DNA from: Paenibacillus cymbidii
Lineage (GTDB): Bacteria; Bacillota; Bacilli; Paenibacillales; NBRC-103111
Direction: 5' to 3'
Length of the DNA stretch: 64,000 nucleotides
Assembly (NCBI RefSeq): GCF_004764705.1
Contig: NZ_SHLX01000005.1
Span: 248,001 to 312,000 of the forward strand
Each line of letters opens with the position of its first letter. Within the stretch, counting starts at the first letter, position 1. Both the position numbers and the translations under genes were made by a program. Positions 27,033 through 35,684 of this stretch are shown here, piece after piece. Below the pieces are notes generated by a model. It saw only the letters and a list, made by a program, of their open reading frames with translations, was not told the origin of the DNA and did not search any database.

Positions 27033-28133
27033 CTACAACTGTTGTCTGTCGGTACTGTATCGCTGCCCCGCCAGATTGGAAACTTTGCTGCCATTTGTAC
27101 GAACAATTCCGACAAGATATTTGCCTATGCTGAACTTATTTATTAGGAACGAGAGAAATATAGAAACTACGATACCAATAATAAAAAGAGAAATCGCATA
27201 GGTAATCATATTCATAAATGAAAGTGGTTTTAAGGTATACATGAATATGGAGTGCAGTAAATAAATACTAAAAGAGTAGTTACTAATAAAGTAAATAAAC
27301 CTAGGAACTCGCTTACTTTTTTCTGTTAAATAAAATACAAGCCATATAATTGCAGTAGTATGCACGAGATAGTCAGGTCGTTTGGAAGATATGTGTGGCA
27401 CGATTTCAAGGGATTTTAAGCCCAATATTAACAAAAGACTAAAAACCGGCAGAATGAGAATGATATATTTGTATTTGTTTAAAAGAGCCATAACATAGTC
27501 GTAATTTCTTCCCATATAATAACCTAAGGAAAAGTAATAGAGCCAACCAAAAACCATTAACCAGTATCCCTGTCTCCATATGTACTCATGAAAAGGAATA
27601 AAATCCAACGGATCCTTTACAATTATTTGAAAAAAACTAAGGTATAGAGCACTTACGATAAAGGAGCCTCCTACAACCCACTTTGCAGACATTTGTTTTA
27701 AATATTTGTCTATTAGTTTATGTAATAAATAAAATTGTATGATGATCAATATGAACCAACAGACAAAGTCGCCTAGGAATATATTGTTAAACAGGGTATG
27801 AAAAAAAGAAGCGCCTTCCACTTTGTATTCAATAAAAGCGTAGATGAACCCCATTAAAACATAAGGGGGTATTAAATATTTGATTTTATTCCATATGAAT
27901 TTTTGGGGTAATCCATCTTTATAGGTTTTTGCGATTAAGAATTCAGATATAAAAATAAACGCAGGCGTTCCGAATAGAATCGTCATTTCAATGATTCTCA
28001 ATATGGTAATGTCCAGTCCTCCACTACCAGCTTTATCATAATTTACAATGCTCATAGAAATCGCATGGATGGCAACTACGGATAAACAAGCGATCGCCCT
28101 TAGCCAAAAAATTGCATTGGTCATTTTCCTCAA
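27033..28133 (-). CDS. acyltransferase 3 family membrane protein
   Basis: A 366-residue integral membrane O-acyltransferase (OafA/IcaC-like). It begins FWLRAIACLSVVAIHAI, with the conserved His of the first helix, and has about ten hydrophobic helices (FIFISEFLIA, FSIYLLHSIFMY). Such enzymes O-acetylate cell-surface polysaccharides. Start TTG 28133 has GGGGG about 7 nt upstream; ATG 28124 is an alternative. The gene is clearly AT-richer than its neighbours and stands alone between a terminator and gene debris, which suggests recent acquisition. Confidence 0.85.
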   Translation of the reverse strand: MRKMTNAIFWLRAIACLSVVAIHAISMSIVNYDKAGSGGLDITILRIIEMTILFGTPAFIFISEFLIAKTYKDGLPQKFIWNKIKYLIPPYVLMGFIYAFIEYKVEGASFFHTLFNNIFLGDFVCWFILIIIQFYLLHKLIDKYLKQMSAKWVVGGSFIVSALYLSFFQIIVKDPLDFIPFHEYIWRQGYWLMVFGWLYYFSLGYYMGRNYDYVMALLNKYKYIILILPVFSLLLILGLKSLEIVPHISSKRPDYLVHTTAIIWLVFYLTEKSKRVPRFIYFISNYSFSIYLLHSIFMYTLKPLSFMNMITYAISLFIIGIVVSIFLSFLINKFSIGKYLVGIVRTNGSKVSNLAGQRYSTDRQQL

Positions 28134-28424
28134 CGTTCATCCCCCATTGCTGTTTTTTCATGCATGTTGTTCAAAACAAATCCCAAATCTTATATTAATT
28201 TTCGTAGCAAAATCCCATTTCGAGAGTGTGTCAAAAGCACCAAATTTGTCATCTTATTCAGCCTCGCCGAACATCAGCGTAAACGGTGCGATTCCGATGC
28301 GCAGCCCCTCCGCGATTATTGCGCAGCCGTTCAGACCGCTTCTCCACAGTAAACGCTGCATGCAAAATGCCGTCCTCGTCCCCGATCAACGGGAAAGAGC
28401 ACGGCATATGGTTTATATTCAAAA
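28134..28424. other. gene-poor interval with possible gene debris
   Basis: No complete gene. On the minus strand, GC-rich coding-like stretches with changing frames (for example PLIGDEDGILHAAFTVEK) adjoin the truncated hydrolase copy. They look like the end of an unrelated gene, which I cannot identify. Confidence 0.3.
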
Positions 28425-28928
28425 TCAATTCTGCAAGCCGAACGAATCCCAGAAGACCAAACGTTTAATGCGATCGGGTATCTGTTCGGCAACTTTTTGG
28501 ATGACTGTTCCACCGAAGCTATGTCCAACGAGAATAAAATCGTGCAAGTTCAAGTGTTTAATATAATCAACGACAGAATTCGTAATCATGGCATGCGTGA
28601 CATTTTTATTTGGATCCGTTCCATGGCCTGCGTATTCTGGTGTATAAACTATGTTTCCTTGATTACGCAGCACTGCAGCTACTCCGTCCCAAAAGTGAGC
28701 ATCGGCCCAGGAACCATGCACAAGTACGAAGGTTAGCCGTTGAGGTGCCATTGCCCGATATCTTCCTCCAGAATCTTGAGGATATTGCCACCAAACCTGC
28801 CTCGGTTCGGAATATGGGTTATAGTACAATCCCTGAGGCATAAACCGATAATTAGGATTTGGAATATAATCCCCTGGAGAATAAGGAAACACGAACAACA
28901 TCCTCTCATAGACGACATAATTGAGCAT
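28425..28928 (-). pseudogene. truncated copy of an alpha/beta hydrolase gene
   Basis: This copy matches the first two thirds of the intact hydrolase gene at 62151-63071. It keeps the VLVHGSWADAHFWDG oxyanion region and the nucleophile elbow GHSFGG, but the match ends after RIKRLVFWD and the frame stops a few codons later, so the acid and His of the triad are lost. It is the product of the roughly 540-bp duplication 28441-28979 and is probably non-functional. Confidence 0.8.
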
Positions 28929-28979
28929 ATGCCTATGGCGCCTTAAAGATTCACATTCCAAATATATCAACGGCCGATT
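28441..28979. repeat. segmental duplication, copy A
   Basis: Near-identical to 62584-63122 at a constant offset of 34143 nt, in the same orientation, with only scattered single-base differences by eye. The match ends abruptly on both sides, with no flanking transposase or terminal repeats. Confidence 0.85.
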
Positions 28980-29071
28980 TAGAGTTGGAGGTTAGGTACT
29001 TTTCATTCGGCGAAAACGTACGTGATGTGAGGCGTCCATTTACTTTTAGGACACCATCATGTAAATACCGA

Positions 29072-29359
29072 TTATTGCAAGCTTTCACTCGGATTATTTC
29101 TGGTATTTCCACTCAACTCATAAAGAGTCGCAGCTAACCCTTTTGGATAGGAAACGACATGCATGTCGCCAGCATATTCGATTTCGCTTTCCCCTAATCT
29201 GACAGTTATGAAATGAAACGCTACTCGCTTATTCTCCCTGTACGCCTGCGTAATAGCCTTTATGGCTTGCCGGAATCCTTCTTCTTTCGTAAGCCGGATT
29301 GATCCGCCAACGGGATCTGAATCCATTCTGTCGTCGGCAACATGCATTCGTTTAATCAT
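29072..29359 (-). CDS. uncharacterised 95-residue protein at the end of the ars operon
   Basis: Not recognised. A small soluble protein beginning [20 protein letters not shown], with a basic, amphipathic middle ([20 protein letters not shown]). Its ATG overlaps the ACR3 stop codon as ATGA and has AAGGAG upstream, so it is translationally coupled to the arsenite pump. That tight coupling argues for a real gene with a role tied to arsenite export, but no cysteines or metal motif are visible. Confidence 0.6.
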   Translation of the reverse strand: MIKRMHVADDRMDSDPVGGSIRLTKEEGFRQAIKAITQAYRENKRVAFHFITVRLGESEIEYAGDMHVVSYPKGLAATLYELSGNTRNNPSESLQ

Positions 29360-30429
29360 GCTTTCGTCTCCTTTCCGATCAATCCGGATGAAAAGTATCT
29401 GCGTTGGAACCAAAGCGCTACATTTACAAGTGCAATCATGACCGGTACTTCTACAAGCGGGCCGATGACGGCGGCAAACGCGGCTCCGGAGTGCAAACCG
29501 AACACGCCGACGGCAACTGCGATTGCCAGCTCAAAATTGTTGCTCGCCGCGGTGAACGCTAGCGTCGACGTAACAGGATAGCCGGCTCCCGACCGTTTGC
29601 CCATGAAGAACGACACCAAAAACATCACGACGAAATAGATCAGCAACGGAATCGCGATTCGAACCACGTCGAGCGGCAGCTCCACAATCACGTCACCTTT
29701 GAGGGAGAACATGACGATAATCGTTAGCAGCAGCGCTACCAACGTAACCGGGCTGATTTTCGGCACGAAAACGGACTCGTACCAGGAACGCCCCTTTGCT
29801 TTCACTAAGGTATAGCGAGTCAGCATGCCGGCGAGAAACGGAATGCCCAAATAGATGAATACACTCTTGGCGACTTCGCCGATCGTAATGTCCACGACCA
29901 TCCCTTGCATTCCGAACCATTCTGGCAAGACGGTTACGAATACGTACGCATAGACCGAATAAAACAACACCTGAAAAATCGAATTGAACGCCACGAGTCC
30001 CGCCGCATATTCCGTATCGCCTTTGCACAGGTCATTCCACACGATAACCATAGCGATGCAGCGAGCGAGTCCGATCATAATCAAGCCGACCATGTAGTCG
30101 GGATACCCTTGAAGAAATACGATCGCCAGGACAAACATCAGGATTGGGCCGATGACCCAATTTTGCACTAAAGACAGTCCGAGTATTTTGCCATTCCGGA
30201 AAACTCGGCCTAGATCTTCATAACGTACTTTAGCCAGCGGAGGATACATCATCAAAATAAGTCCGATTGCAATCGGTATTGAAGTCGTGCCCGATTGCAT
30301 TTCATTAAGCGCATCCACGAAGGATGGCGACAAGTTCCCAAGTCCAACGCCGATCGCCATGGCGACAAAAATCCAGACCGTCAAATATCGGTCGAGAAAA
30401 GACAATCGTTGTTTATGTTGATTGGCCAC
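29356..30429 (-). CDS. arsB: arsenite efflux transporter, ACR3 family
   Basis: A 357-residue pump with ten predicted membrane helices that exports arsenite/antimonite using the membrane potential. Typical ACR3 segments are seen: [21 protein letters not shown] at the start, [29 protein letters not shown] with the essential Cys, and [17 protein letters not shown]. Start GTG 30429 follows GGGGGAG. It lies 20 nt after arsC and overlaps the small downstream gene by 4 nt. Also named acr3 in other genomes. Confidence 0.95.
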   Translation of the reverse strand: MANQHKQRLSFLDRYLTVWIFVAMAIGVGLGNLSPSFVDALNEMQSGTTSIPIAIGLILMMYPPLAKVRYEDLGRVFRNGKILGLSLVQNWVIGPILMFVLAIVFLQGYPDYMVGLIMIGLARCIAMVIVWNDLCKGDTEYAAGLVAFNSIFQVLFYSVYAYVFVTVLPEWFGMQGMVVDITIGEVAKSVFIYLGIPFLAGMLTRYTLVKAKGRSWYESVFVPKISPVTLVALLLTIIVMFSLKGDVIVELPLDVVRIAIPLLIYFVVMFLVSFFMGKRSGAGYPVTSTLAFTAASNNFELAIAVAVGVFGLHSGAAFAAVIGPLVEVPVMIALVNVALWFQRRYFSSGLIGKETKA

Positions 30430-30449
30430 TGTTGACTCCCCCGATATCG

Positions 30450-30872
30450 TTATTTCCCCTCTTGAACGAAAGCCGTAATACGGTTCTTGATGGCATCGCG
30501 TACGGAGCGGAATTGCGCCATAATTTCTTCTTCCGTTCCTTGTGCTTTCGCCGGGTCATCGAAGCCCCAGTGCCACTTCACGACATTCTTATTGGAGATT
30601 ACCGGGCAATGCTCGTCGGCATGGCCGCAAAGCGTAATGACATAATCCGCCCGGTTCAGAATCGCCGGATCAATTACATCGGAAGAATTGCCGCTAATAT
30701 CAACACCGGCTTCTTTCATGACTTGCACGGCCCTCGGGTTCAAGCCGTGCGCCTCCAGACCGGCGCTTTTTACTTCGTACTGCTCCCCACCAATCGCTTT
30801 CAAGAAACCGTCCGCCATTTGGCTGCGGCACGAGTTACCGGTGCATAAGAAGTAAATCAATTTTTTGTCCAT
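30450..30872 (-). CDS. arsC: arsenate reductase, thioredoxin-coupled
   Basis: A 140-residue low-molecular-weight phosphatase-fold arsenate reductase that reduces arsenate to arsenite for export. The P-loop [11 protein letters not shown] is intact, and the second redox cysteines are in [12 protein letters not shown], as in Bacillus ArsC. ATG 30872 lies 9 nt after AAGGAG; an ATG three codons earlier is too close to it. It sits between arsR (69 nt upstream) and the ACR3 gene. Confidence 0.95.
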   Translation of the reverse strand: MDKKLIYFLCTGNSCRSQMADGFLKAIGGEQYEVKSAGLEAHGLNPRAVQVMKEAGVDISGNSSDVIDPAILNRADYVITLCGHADEHCPVISNKNVVKWHWGFDDPAKAQGTEEEIMAQFRSVRDAIKNRITAFVQEGK

Positions 30873-30941
30873 GTTCTGCATCTCCTTTAATTAAATATGT
30901 TATTATATGCTTATATAAAGAACGGCAAAACACGAAAATCG

Positions 30942-31268
30942 TCAGTCACAAGCGATTTTCGTTGCTTTTGCCTGCAATTCATCAATCTTCGGCTGTTGAG
31001 ACGGAATATGCTTCAATACATCCTTTACAATGGGCGCATCATCAATCGTTAATGAATAATAGATCCATTGCCCTTTTCTTGATTCACGCACAAGACCGGC
31101 ATCTTTCAGCTTTCGCAGATGCTGACTGATGCTGGGCTGAGACATTTCTAAAATGTCGACGATGTCGCAAACACACATATCCTTCTCACGCAGGAGGGCA
31201 AGAATGGTCAGCCGCGATTTATCACCCAATAGCTTAAAAGTTTCCGCCATATTGTATATGAGATCCAT
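30942..31268 (-). CDS. arsR: ArsR family arsenic-responsive repressor
   Basis: A 108-residue winged-helix repressor. The metalloid-binding helix carries MCVCDIVDIL (the ELCVCDL-type motif), followed by the recognition helix SQPSISQHLRKLKDAGLV and wing RKGQWIYYSL. ATG 31268 follows AAAGGAG at normal spacing; the frame open to 31331 overlaps the truncated arsC upstream. It probably represses arsR-arsC-ACR3 transcription until As(III) or Sb(III) binds. Confidence 0.92.
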   Translation of the reverse strand: MDLIYNMAETFKLLGDKSRLTILALLREKDMCVCDIVDILEMSQPSISQHLRKLKDAGLVRESRKGQWIYYSLTIDDAPIVKDVLKHIPSQQPKIDELQAKATKIACD

Positions 31269-31281
31269 CCGTTCTCCTTTC

Positions 31282-31662
31282 TTATGTTGAAAGCTCAAGA
31301 CTGCGCAATAGCTCGCGCACCTTTCTTTCAATCATATCGCGTGTTTTACGTACTTCATCCATATCTGCTTCGGATCCGTCAGCAGGTAAAGGGTCGGGGA
31401 TATTCCATTGTTCACTGCGAGTGCCAAAGGGGACAACGGGACATTTTTCATTCATATCATCACATAATTTTATAATAATATGCGCACTAATGAAAGTCTT
31501 CATGTACAACTTTTTATGTTGTTTTTGTAAAAGATCAATGCCGACTTCTTTCATCGCTGCAATCGTCAACGGATGGATCGGTTGCGGTTCGAGACCGGCA
31601 CTTTCCGCGATGACGGCCGCCCCCCCTATCTCATTTGCAAAAGCTTCCGCCAAATATATCAT
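31282..31662 (-). pseudogene. ArsC-like protein lacking its active-site N-terminus
   Basis: The 126 codons match the ArsC fold from the helix after the P-loop onward (AEAFANEIGG, AESAGLEPQPIHPLTIAAMKEVGI, IIIKLCDDMNEKCPVVPFG). The first strand and the CxxNxxR catalytic loop are absent; a stop lies nine codons above the first ATG and no ribosome site is seen. The deletion point falls exactly in the short region shared with the divergent MarR gene. It probably lacks reductase activity. It ends 13 nt before arsR. Confidence 0.7.
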
Positions 31663-31682
31663 GTATAAAGGAGTCAGGGGGG

Positions 31683-32138
31683 ATGATCATGGAAAATGTA
31701 CGTGACATGTTTCAGCTCATAACGCGTCGGTTAGGATTTCTGAATAAAAATTGCTGCAGCGTTGGCGGAATCGATATTTCCCTTCCGCAAAGCCATATTT
31801 TATATGAAATCGACCGCAGGCACGATCCTTCCATGCAGCAAGTAGCAGAAGCGCTCGGTATCGACATTACGACGTTCAGTCGCCAAGTCCAATCCTTAAT
31901 CAAGTTGAACCTGGTCAAAAAAATACCCGCCGCGGACGACCGACGTGTGTTTTTACTGTCGCTTACGGTAGAAGGAAAGTTTGTTGCGACGAGCATCGAT
32001 CAGCAAATGAACATGTATTTGAACGAAGTCTTCTCGCACATGAACGAATTTGAGAAAGAAACTGTCATTCGATCCATTCGGTTACTAACGGAAGCCATGT
32101 CGAAGTCCGGCCAATGTTGTGCCCCTCCGATTGAGTGA
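31683..32138 (+). CDS. MarR family regulator with paired cysteines
   Basis: A 151-residue winged-helix regulator: LPQSHILYEIDRRHDPSMQQ, VAEALGIDITTFSRQVQSL and ADDRRVFLLSLT make a typical MarR DNA-binding domain. Two vicinal Cys pairs stand out, NKNCCSVGG near the N-terminus and GQCCAPP at the C-terminus. Vicinal cysteines are classic As(III) ligands, and the gene lies between truncated arsC and arsM, so an arsenite-sensing role is a reasonable inference. AAGGAG lies 8 nt before ATG 31683. Confidence 0.85.
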   Translation: MIMENVRDMFQLITRRLGFLNKNCCSVGGIDISLPQSHILYEIDRRHDPSMQQVAEALGIDITTFSRQVQSLIKLNLVKKIPAADDRRVFLLSLTVEGKFVATSIDQQMNMYLNEVFSHMNEFEKETVIRSIRLLTEAMSKSGQCCAPPIE

Positions 32139-32258
32139 AATTCTTTTTCTCCAATACTTGCAAAATGCAAATAATAACCTACTGAGTGATAGTCCAACAT
32201 TTTGAGATCAACCGCCTATACCCATTTATAAAAATACATTTATCAGGAGGATGTATAA

Positions 32259-33056
32259 ATGAATGTACTGATCAAAAACGAAATTCGGGAAAATGTGCGT
32301 GGCCGCTACAGAGAAATCGCAATTCAAGATACAACTTCAGGGAGCTGCTGCACACCAACCTCTGGATGCTGTGACACGACAATGGATGCGAACGCCGTAT
32401 CTTCGAAATTGGGCTATTCCTCCGAAGAGCTTTCCACGGTACCAACAGGAGCTAATTTGGGACTAGGCTGCGGCAATCCTCAAGCAATTGCCACATTGAA
32501 ACCGGGAGAAGTTGTGCTTGATCTTGGCAGCGGCGGCGGATTTGATTGTTTTCTTGCCGCGAAACAAGCTGGGGAAAACGGGCGCGTGATAGGCGTGGAC
32601 ATGACGCCGGAAATGATCAGCAAAGCGCGCGGCAACGCGGCGAATGGCGGATATAAGAATGCAGAATTTCGATTGGGCGAAATCGAACATTTACCGGTAG
32701 CTGATACATCGGTAGACGTCATTATTTCAAACTGTGTCTTCAACCTGTCCCCTGATAAGCCGCAAGTATTCCAGGAAGCTTATCGCGTCTTGAAACCGGG
32801 CGGCAGATTGGCGATTTCGGATGTCGTTTTGACAGCGATGCTTCCAGAGGATTTGCAAAACAGCATAGCAGCATATTCCGGCTGTGTATCTGGAGCATCC
32901 TCCATTCAGGAGCTGCAGTCCATCTTGGTGAAGAGCGGTTTTCAAGAAGTTCCTATTGAGCCCAAAGAAGATTCCCGTACGTTTATCAAGGATTGGGTAC
33001 CTGGCGCAAATATCGAACAGTACATTGTTTCCGCGGTAATCCAGGCAGTGAAGTAA
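32259..33056 (+). CDS. arsM: arsenite S-adenosylmethionine methyltransferase
   Basis: A 265-residue class I methyltransferase that methylates As(III). The SAM motif LDLGSGGGFDCFLAA (about 88-102), VIGVDMTPEMISKAR and the conserved cysteines in SNCVFNLS and SGCVSGA are typical of ArsM; two CC pairs (SCCTPTSGCC) lie near the N-terminus. A good ribosome site (CAGGAGG) precedes ATG 32259. A possible promoter (TTGAGA at 32202, TATAAA at 32227) lies in the 120-nt gap after the MarR gene. Confidence 0.93.
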   Translation: MNVLIKNEIRENVRGRYREIAIQDTTSGSCCTPTSGCCDTTMDANAVSSKLGYSSEELSTVPTGANLGLGCGNPQAIATLKPGEVVLDLGSGGGFDCFLAAKQAGENGRVIGVDMTPEMISKARGNAANGGYKNAEFRLGEIEHLPVADTSVDVIISNCVFNLSPDKPQVFQEAYRVLKPGGRLAISDVVLTAMLPEDLQNSIAAYSGCVSGASSIQELQSILVKSGFQEVPIEPKEDSRTFIKDWVPGANIEQYIVSAVIQAVK

Positions 33057-33100
33057 GTTGTGTCTGCAAAATAGTATTTATCATTCTTTGGCTCCATAAG

Positions 33101-33150
33101 TGTCGGTTGACAAGAACATTGTCCGATAAATGACAAGAACATTATCCGAT
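33101..33150. mobile_element. possible solitary end of an IS21-like element
   Basis: Two direct copies of TGACAAGAACATTnTCCGAT (33108-33127 and 33131-33150), preceded by TGTCGG. Multiple 20-bp direct repeats inside a TGT-starting end are typical of IS21-family termini. No transposase gene is nearby, so this would be a remnant. Confidence 0.4.
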
Positions 33151-33210
33151 TGCCACTATTACGCCGTTCAATCCGAATGGTGTAAATTTGTTTCCAGGTC
33201 CAATGATAAA

Positions 33211-33245
33211 TAAAAAAGCAGTTGCCACAGCAAACTGCTCTTTAT
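33211..33245. terminator. bidirectional terminator between arsM and the GH78 gene
   Basis: Stem AGCAGTT/AACTGCT with A-run on the left and a T-rich stretch on the right; serves the GH106-GH78 operon on the minus strand. Confidence 0.7.
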
Positions 33246-33275
33246 TTAACATAAATCTTTGTTTTTAATTCTTAT

Positions 33276-35684
33276 CTATTGATACACTCCATTATCCACG
33301 TCTTTTTCAAAAAGCTGTAACGTCAAGTTACGCTGAACAAGCCGTTCCTCGTTTATTGACCATGTAGTTGAACCTTTCTCATCAATTTCGGCTTCGACGA
33401 TCGACCATCTCGCATCTACCAGTTTGATTCGCAAGGGGCGCTCGCAAACTAGCTTGTATTGAATGAGCGTCCCTACTCTTCGCCACGCTACTTGAACCAG
33501 GCCGCCACTTGCCACATCGACGAAGGTCAGTTCGGCATGTTCAAGATCCCCTGCGAGGAGCTTGAACTCGTATGTCGTTACCGAAAATGAGAATACTCCG
33601 ACAGGATGCAATCCGGAGAAATGGCGGGTCGACTGCCAGGCTGGGCTGCCGGACCACGCATGGCAATGGCTCCACCTCGGATCGAACACTTCGAGCAGCG
33701 TCGTTGCGCCTTGATCCAGCATCCAACCCCAGCATTGACGATACTGCTGCAGGACAAACAGGTCTTCGCCATGCTCCAGAAGCGTCTGCAACGAAAAATG
33801 GGCAAAATACGGCGTAATCAGCTGATCGTGATTGGCTGACGGATGTGCGAGCCGCGGTGCAAGAACGTCATTTGGAAACGACTTCATCATGTGCTCCTTG
33901 ATGAAGCGTATCGCCTGGCTGACGTTATCGCGCTCCACCAACCCCAGGCCAAGCGCAAGCACCGTTGCGTGATAGCCTGGCGAAGCAGCAATTTCTCCGG
34001 TTCGGGCGACGCCTTTGCCAAACAGCCCGTCGTCGCAACGAGCAACCTGCATCATGGTTTTCATCAGCTGTTCCGCTTGCCCGAGCCTGACCGCCGATTC
34101 GGCGTCTCGTCCCAGAAGCCGATCCCACTCCGCCATGTCGCGAAGCGCACGCAGCAAAAGCATATTCAGCGCAACATCGATTTCCGATGGTTCAACCAGA
34201 CAGCCCCAATCCACAAAGTTCCAATACTGCGGTACGTACAGCCCCCGTTCCTGGACCATGCCCATCATCGTATCGATCGTCTTGCATGCGGCTTCATGCG
34301 TTTCCTGTAGCAAATGAACATCCCCGGTAAACTCGTAGTAGCGAAGGCAGCCGCTGAGCCACAAGAGCGCGAAGGATGGAATATACGCATATTGTGCCGG
34401 ATAATGCCCAGCCACGAATCCGTGTTCGCCGAGCGAGGCTGTGGCCTGAACAAGCGTTCGTCTTATGATAGAGAGATCACCGGTCACGACGGACATTGTC
34501 TCCAAACCGACCAGCACGGCATCACCTACCCACTGCCCGCGCTCCCTTGTCGGCGAATCGGCAATCGCATCTTCCGTGCAGGATTGCAAGGTGTCCACGC
34601 ATAACTGCCAGATTTGATTCAAACGTGCATCGTTGCAAGTAAAGCTCGCCCGAATGCGATCGATTGCCGTCGTCTGCAGGACATTCACACTGTGAAGCTC
34701 AATCTCTCCGGGGGCGCCTGTTATGTACAGCTCCAGATAACGAAACCCGCGCGGCGAAAACGTCTGCAGCGTTTGTCGACCTCCCTTGGCGATCCATCGA
34801 TCCAGGTGGGTGGATTCGCTGGCCGATAAATGGATGACAGGGTAGACACGATCATCGAGCAACGATTCGCTGTACCCCATTTCAACCTTCGTTCCCGGAG
34901 GAACCGTCAGATCGATCATCGGGCGATAAAGCCCAATTTTATGACAATCAAATCGATACCATCGCCCCTGGGAAGGCAGCTGCGGAGCGAGATCGCGCAT
35001 GACAAACTGCACCACGGGATGATCGTCGTCATATCCGAATCGATTAGCGAAGGTTCCTTCCGCCGTCTTTTGCACGGAACCCCGAAGCTGCACCAGATTG
35101 GGAATCGTTTTCTTGACAAAATTCAAGCCAACATCGACGGCAACTGGCGCATGCCATCCAATGCCTTCTTGAATAACGGGTGCATAGAGATCGCCCAGTT
35201 CCTGCGTATCACAGGACTCTGCCCATCCCAATTGGGCATTGAGGCGCTTGTTCAGATGCTTATATGCGATCAACTCCTTGGACAACCACTCCAGTTCCAC
35301 AGGCTCCTCTTGGCCATCCAATACCTGTACTGCGAAAAATGGTATGCTATCCTCAGCCGTAAAACGAGTCACCACCCCGAAACTGGTCACTACAGCAGTC
35401 AGGTGCAGCGTATCTCCCTCCACCTCTCGCGGATCAACCAAGTATTCATCGAGCTCCATGCGGTTACCTGCAGAGCGAGAAGGACCGAACAGCACCTCCT
35501 TGCCGTTCATATATAACCTGTATTGGCTGCTTGCAGCCGCCCGAATTGCAAGCGGCCACTGAGCCCGCTCGATCCCGATCGTCGCCCGAAAAGCCGCATA
35601 CACATTTTCGTTGCGCGATGGTTCGGCAATCCAGATCGGGGTAAGCGGAATCATGTCATTCCTATTTTCGCCTTTTTCGGTCAT
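33276..35684 (-). CDS. GH78 alpha-L-rhamnosidase
   Basis: An 802-residue enzyme releasing L-rhamnose from oligosaccharides. N-terminal beta-sandwich domains (RLYMNGKEVLFGPSRSAGNR) precede the catalytic (alpha/alpha)6 barrel, which contains the family signature DAIADSPTRERGQWVGDA (about 365-385) and later NFVDWGC. No signal peptide; expected to act in the cytoplasm on imported fragments. Its ATG overlaps the stop of the GH106 gene as ATGA, with GGAGG upstream. A relic of a second GH78 gene lies at 3100-3152. Confidence 0.88.
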   Translation of the reverse strand: MTEKGENRNDMIPLTPIWIAEPSRNENVYAAFRATIGIERAQWPLAIRAAASSQYRLYMNGKEVLFGPSRSAGNRMELDEYLVDPREVEGDTLHLTAVVTSFGVVTRFTAEDSIPFFAVQVLDGQEEPVELEWLSKELIAYKHLNKRLNAQLGWAESCDTQELGDLYAPVIQEGIGWHAPVAVDVGLNFVKKTIPNLVQLRGSVQKTAEGTFANRFGYDDDHPVVQFVMRDLAPQLPSQGRWYRFDCHKIGLYRPMIDLTVPPGTKVEMGYSESLLDDRVYPVIHLSASESTHLDRWIAKGGRQTLQTFSPRGFRYLELYITGAPGEIELHSVNVLQTTAIDRIRASFTCNDARLNQIWQLCVDTLQSCTEDAIADSPTRERGQWVGDAVLVGLETMSVVTGDLSIIRRTLVQATASLGEHGFVAGHYPAQYAYIPSFALLWLSGCLRYYEFTGDVHLLQETHEAACKTIDTMMGMVQERGLYVPQYWNFVDWGCLVEPSEIDVALNMLLLRALRDMAEWDRLLGRDAESAVRLGQAEQLMKTMMQVARCDDGLFGKGVARTGEIAASPGYHATVLALGLGLVERDNVSQAIRFIKEHMMKSFPNDVLAPRLAHPSANHDQLITPYFAHFSLQTLLEHGEDLFVLQQYRQCWGWMLDQGATTLLEVFDPRWSHCHAWSGSPAWQSTRHFSGLHPVGVFSFSVTTYEFKLLAGDLEHAELTFVDVASGGLVQVAWRRVGTLIQYKLVCERPLRIKLVDARWSIVEAEIDEKGSTTWSINEERLVQRNLTLQLFEKDVDNGVYQ

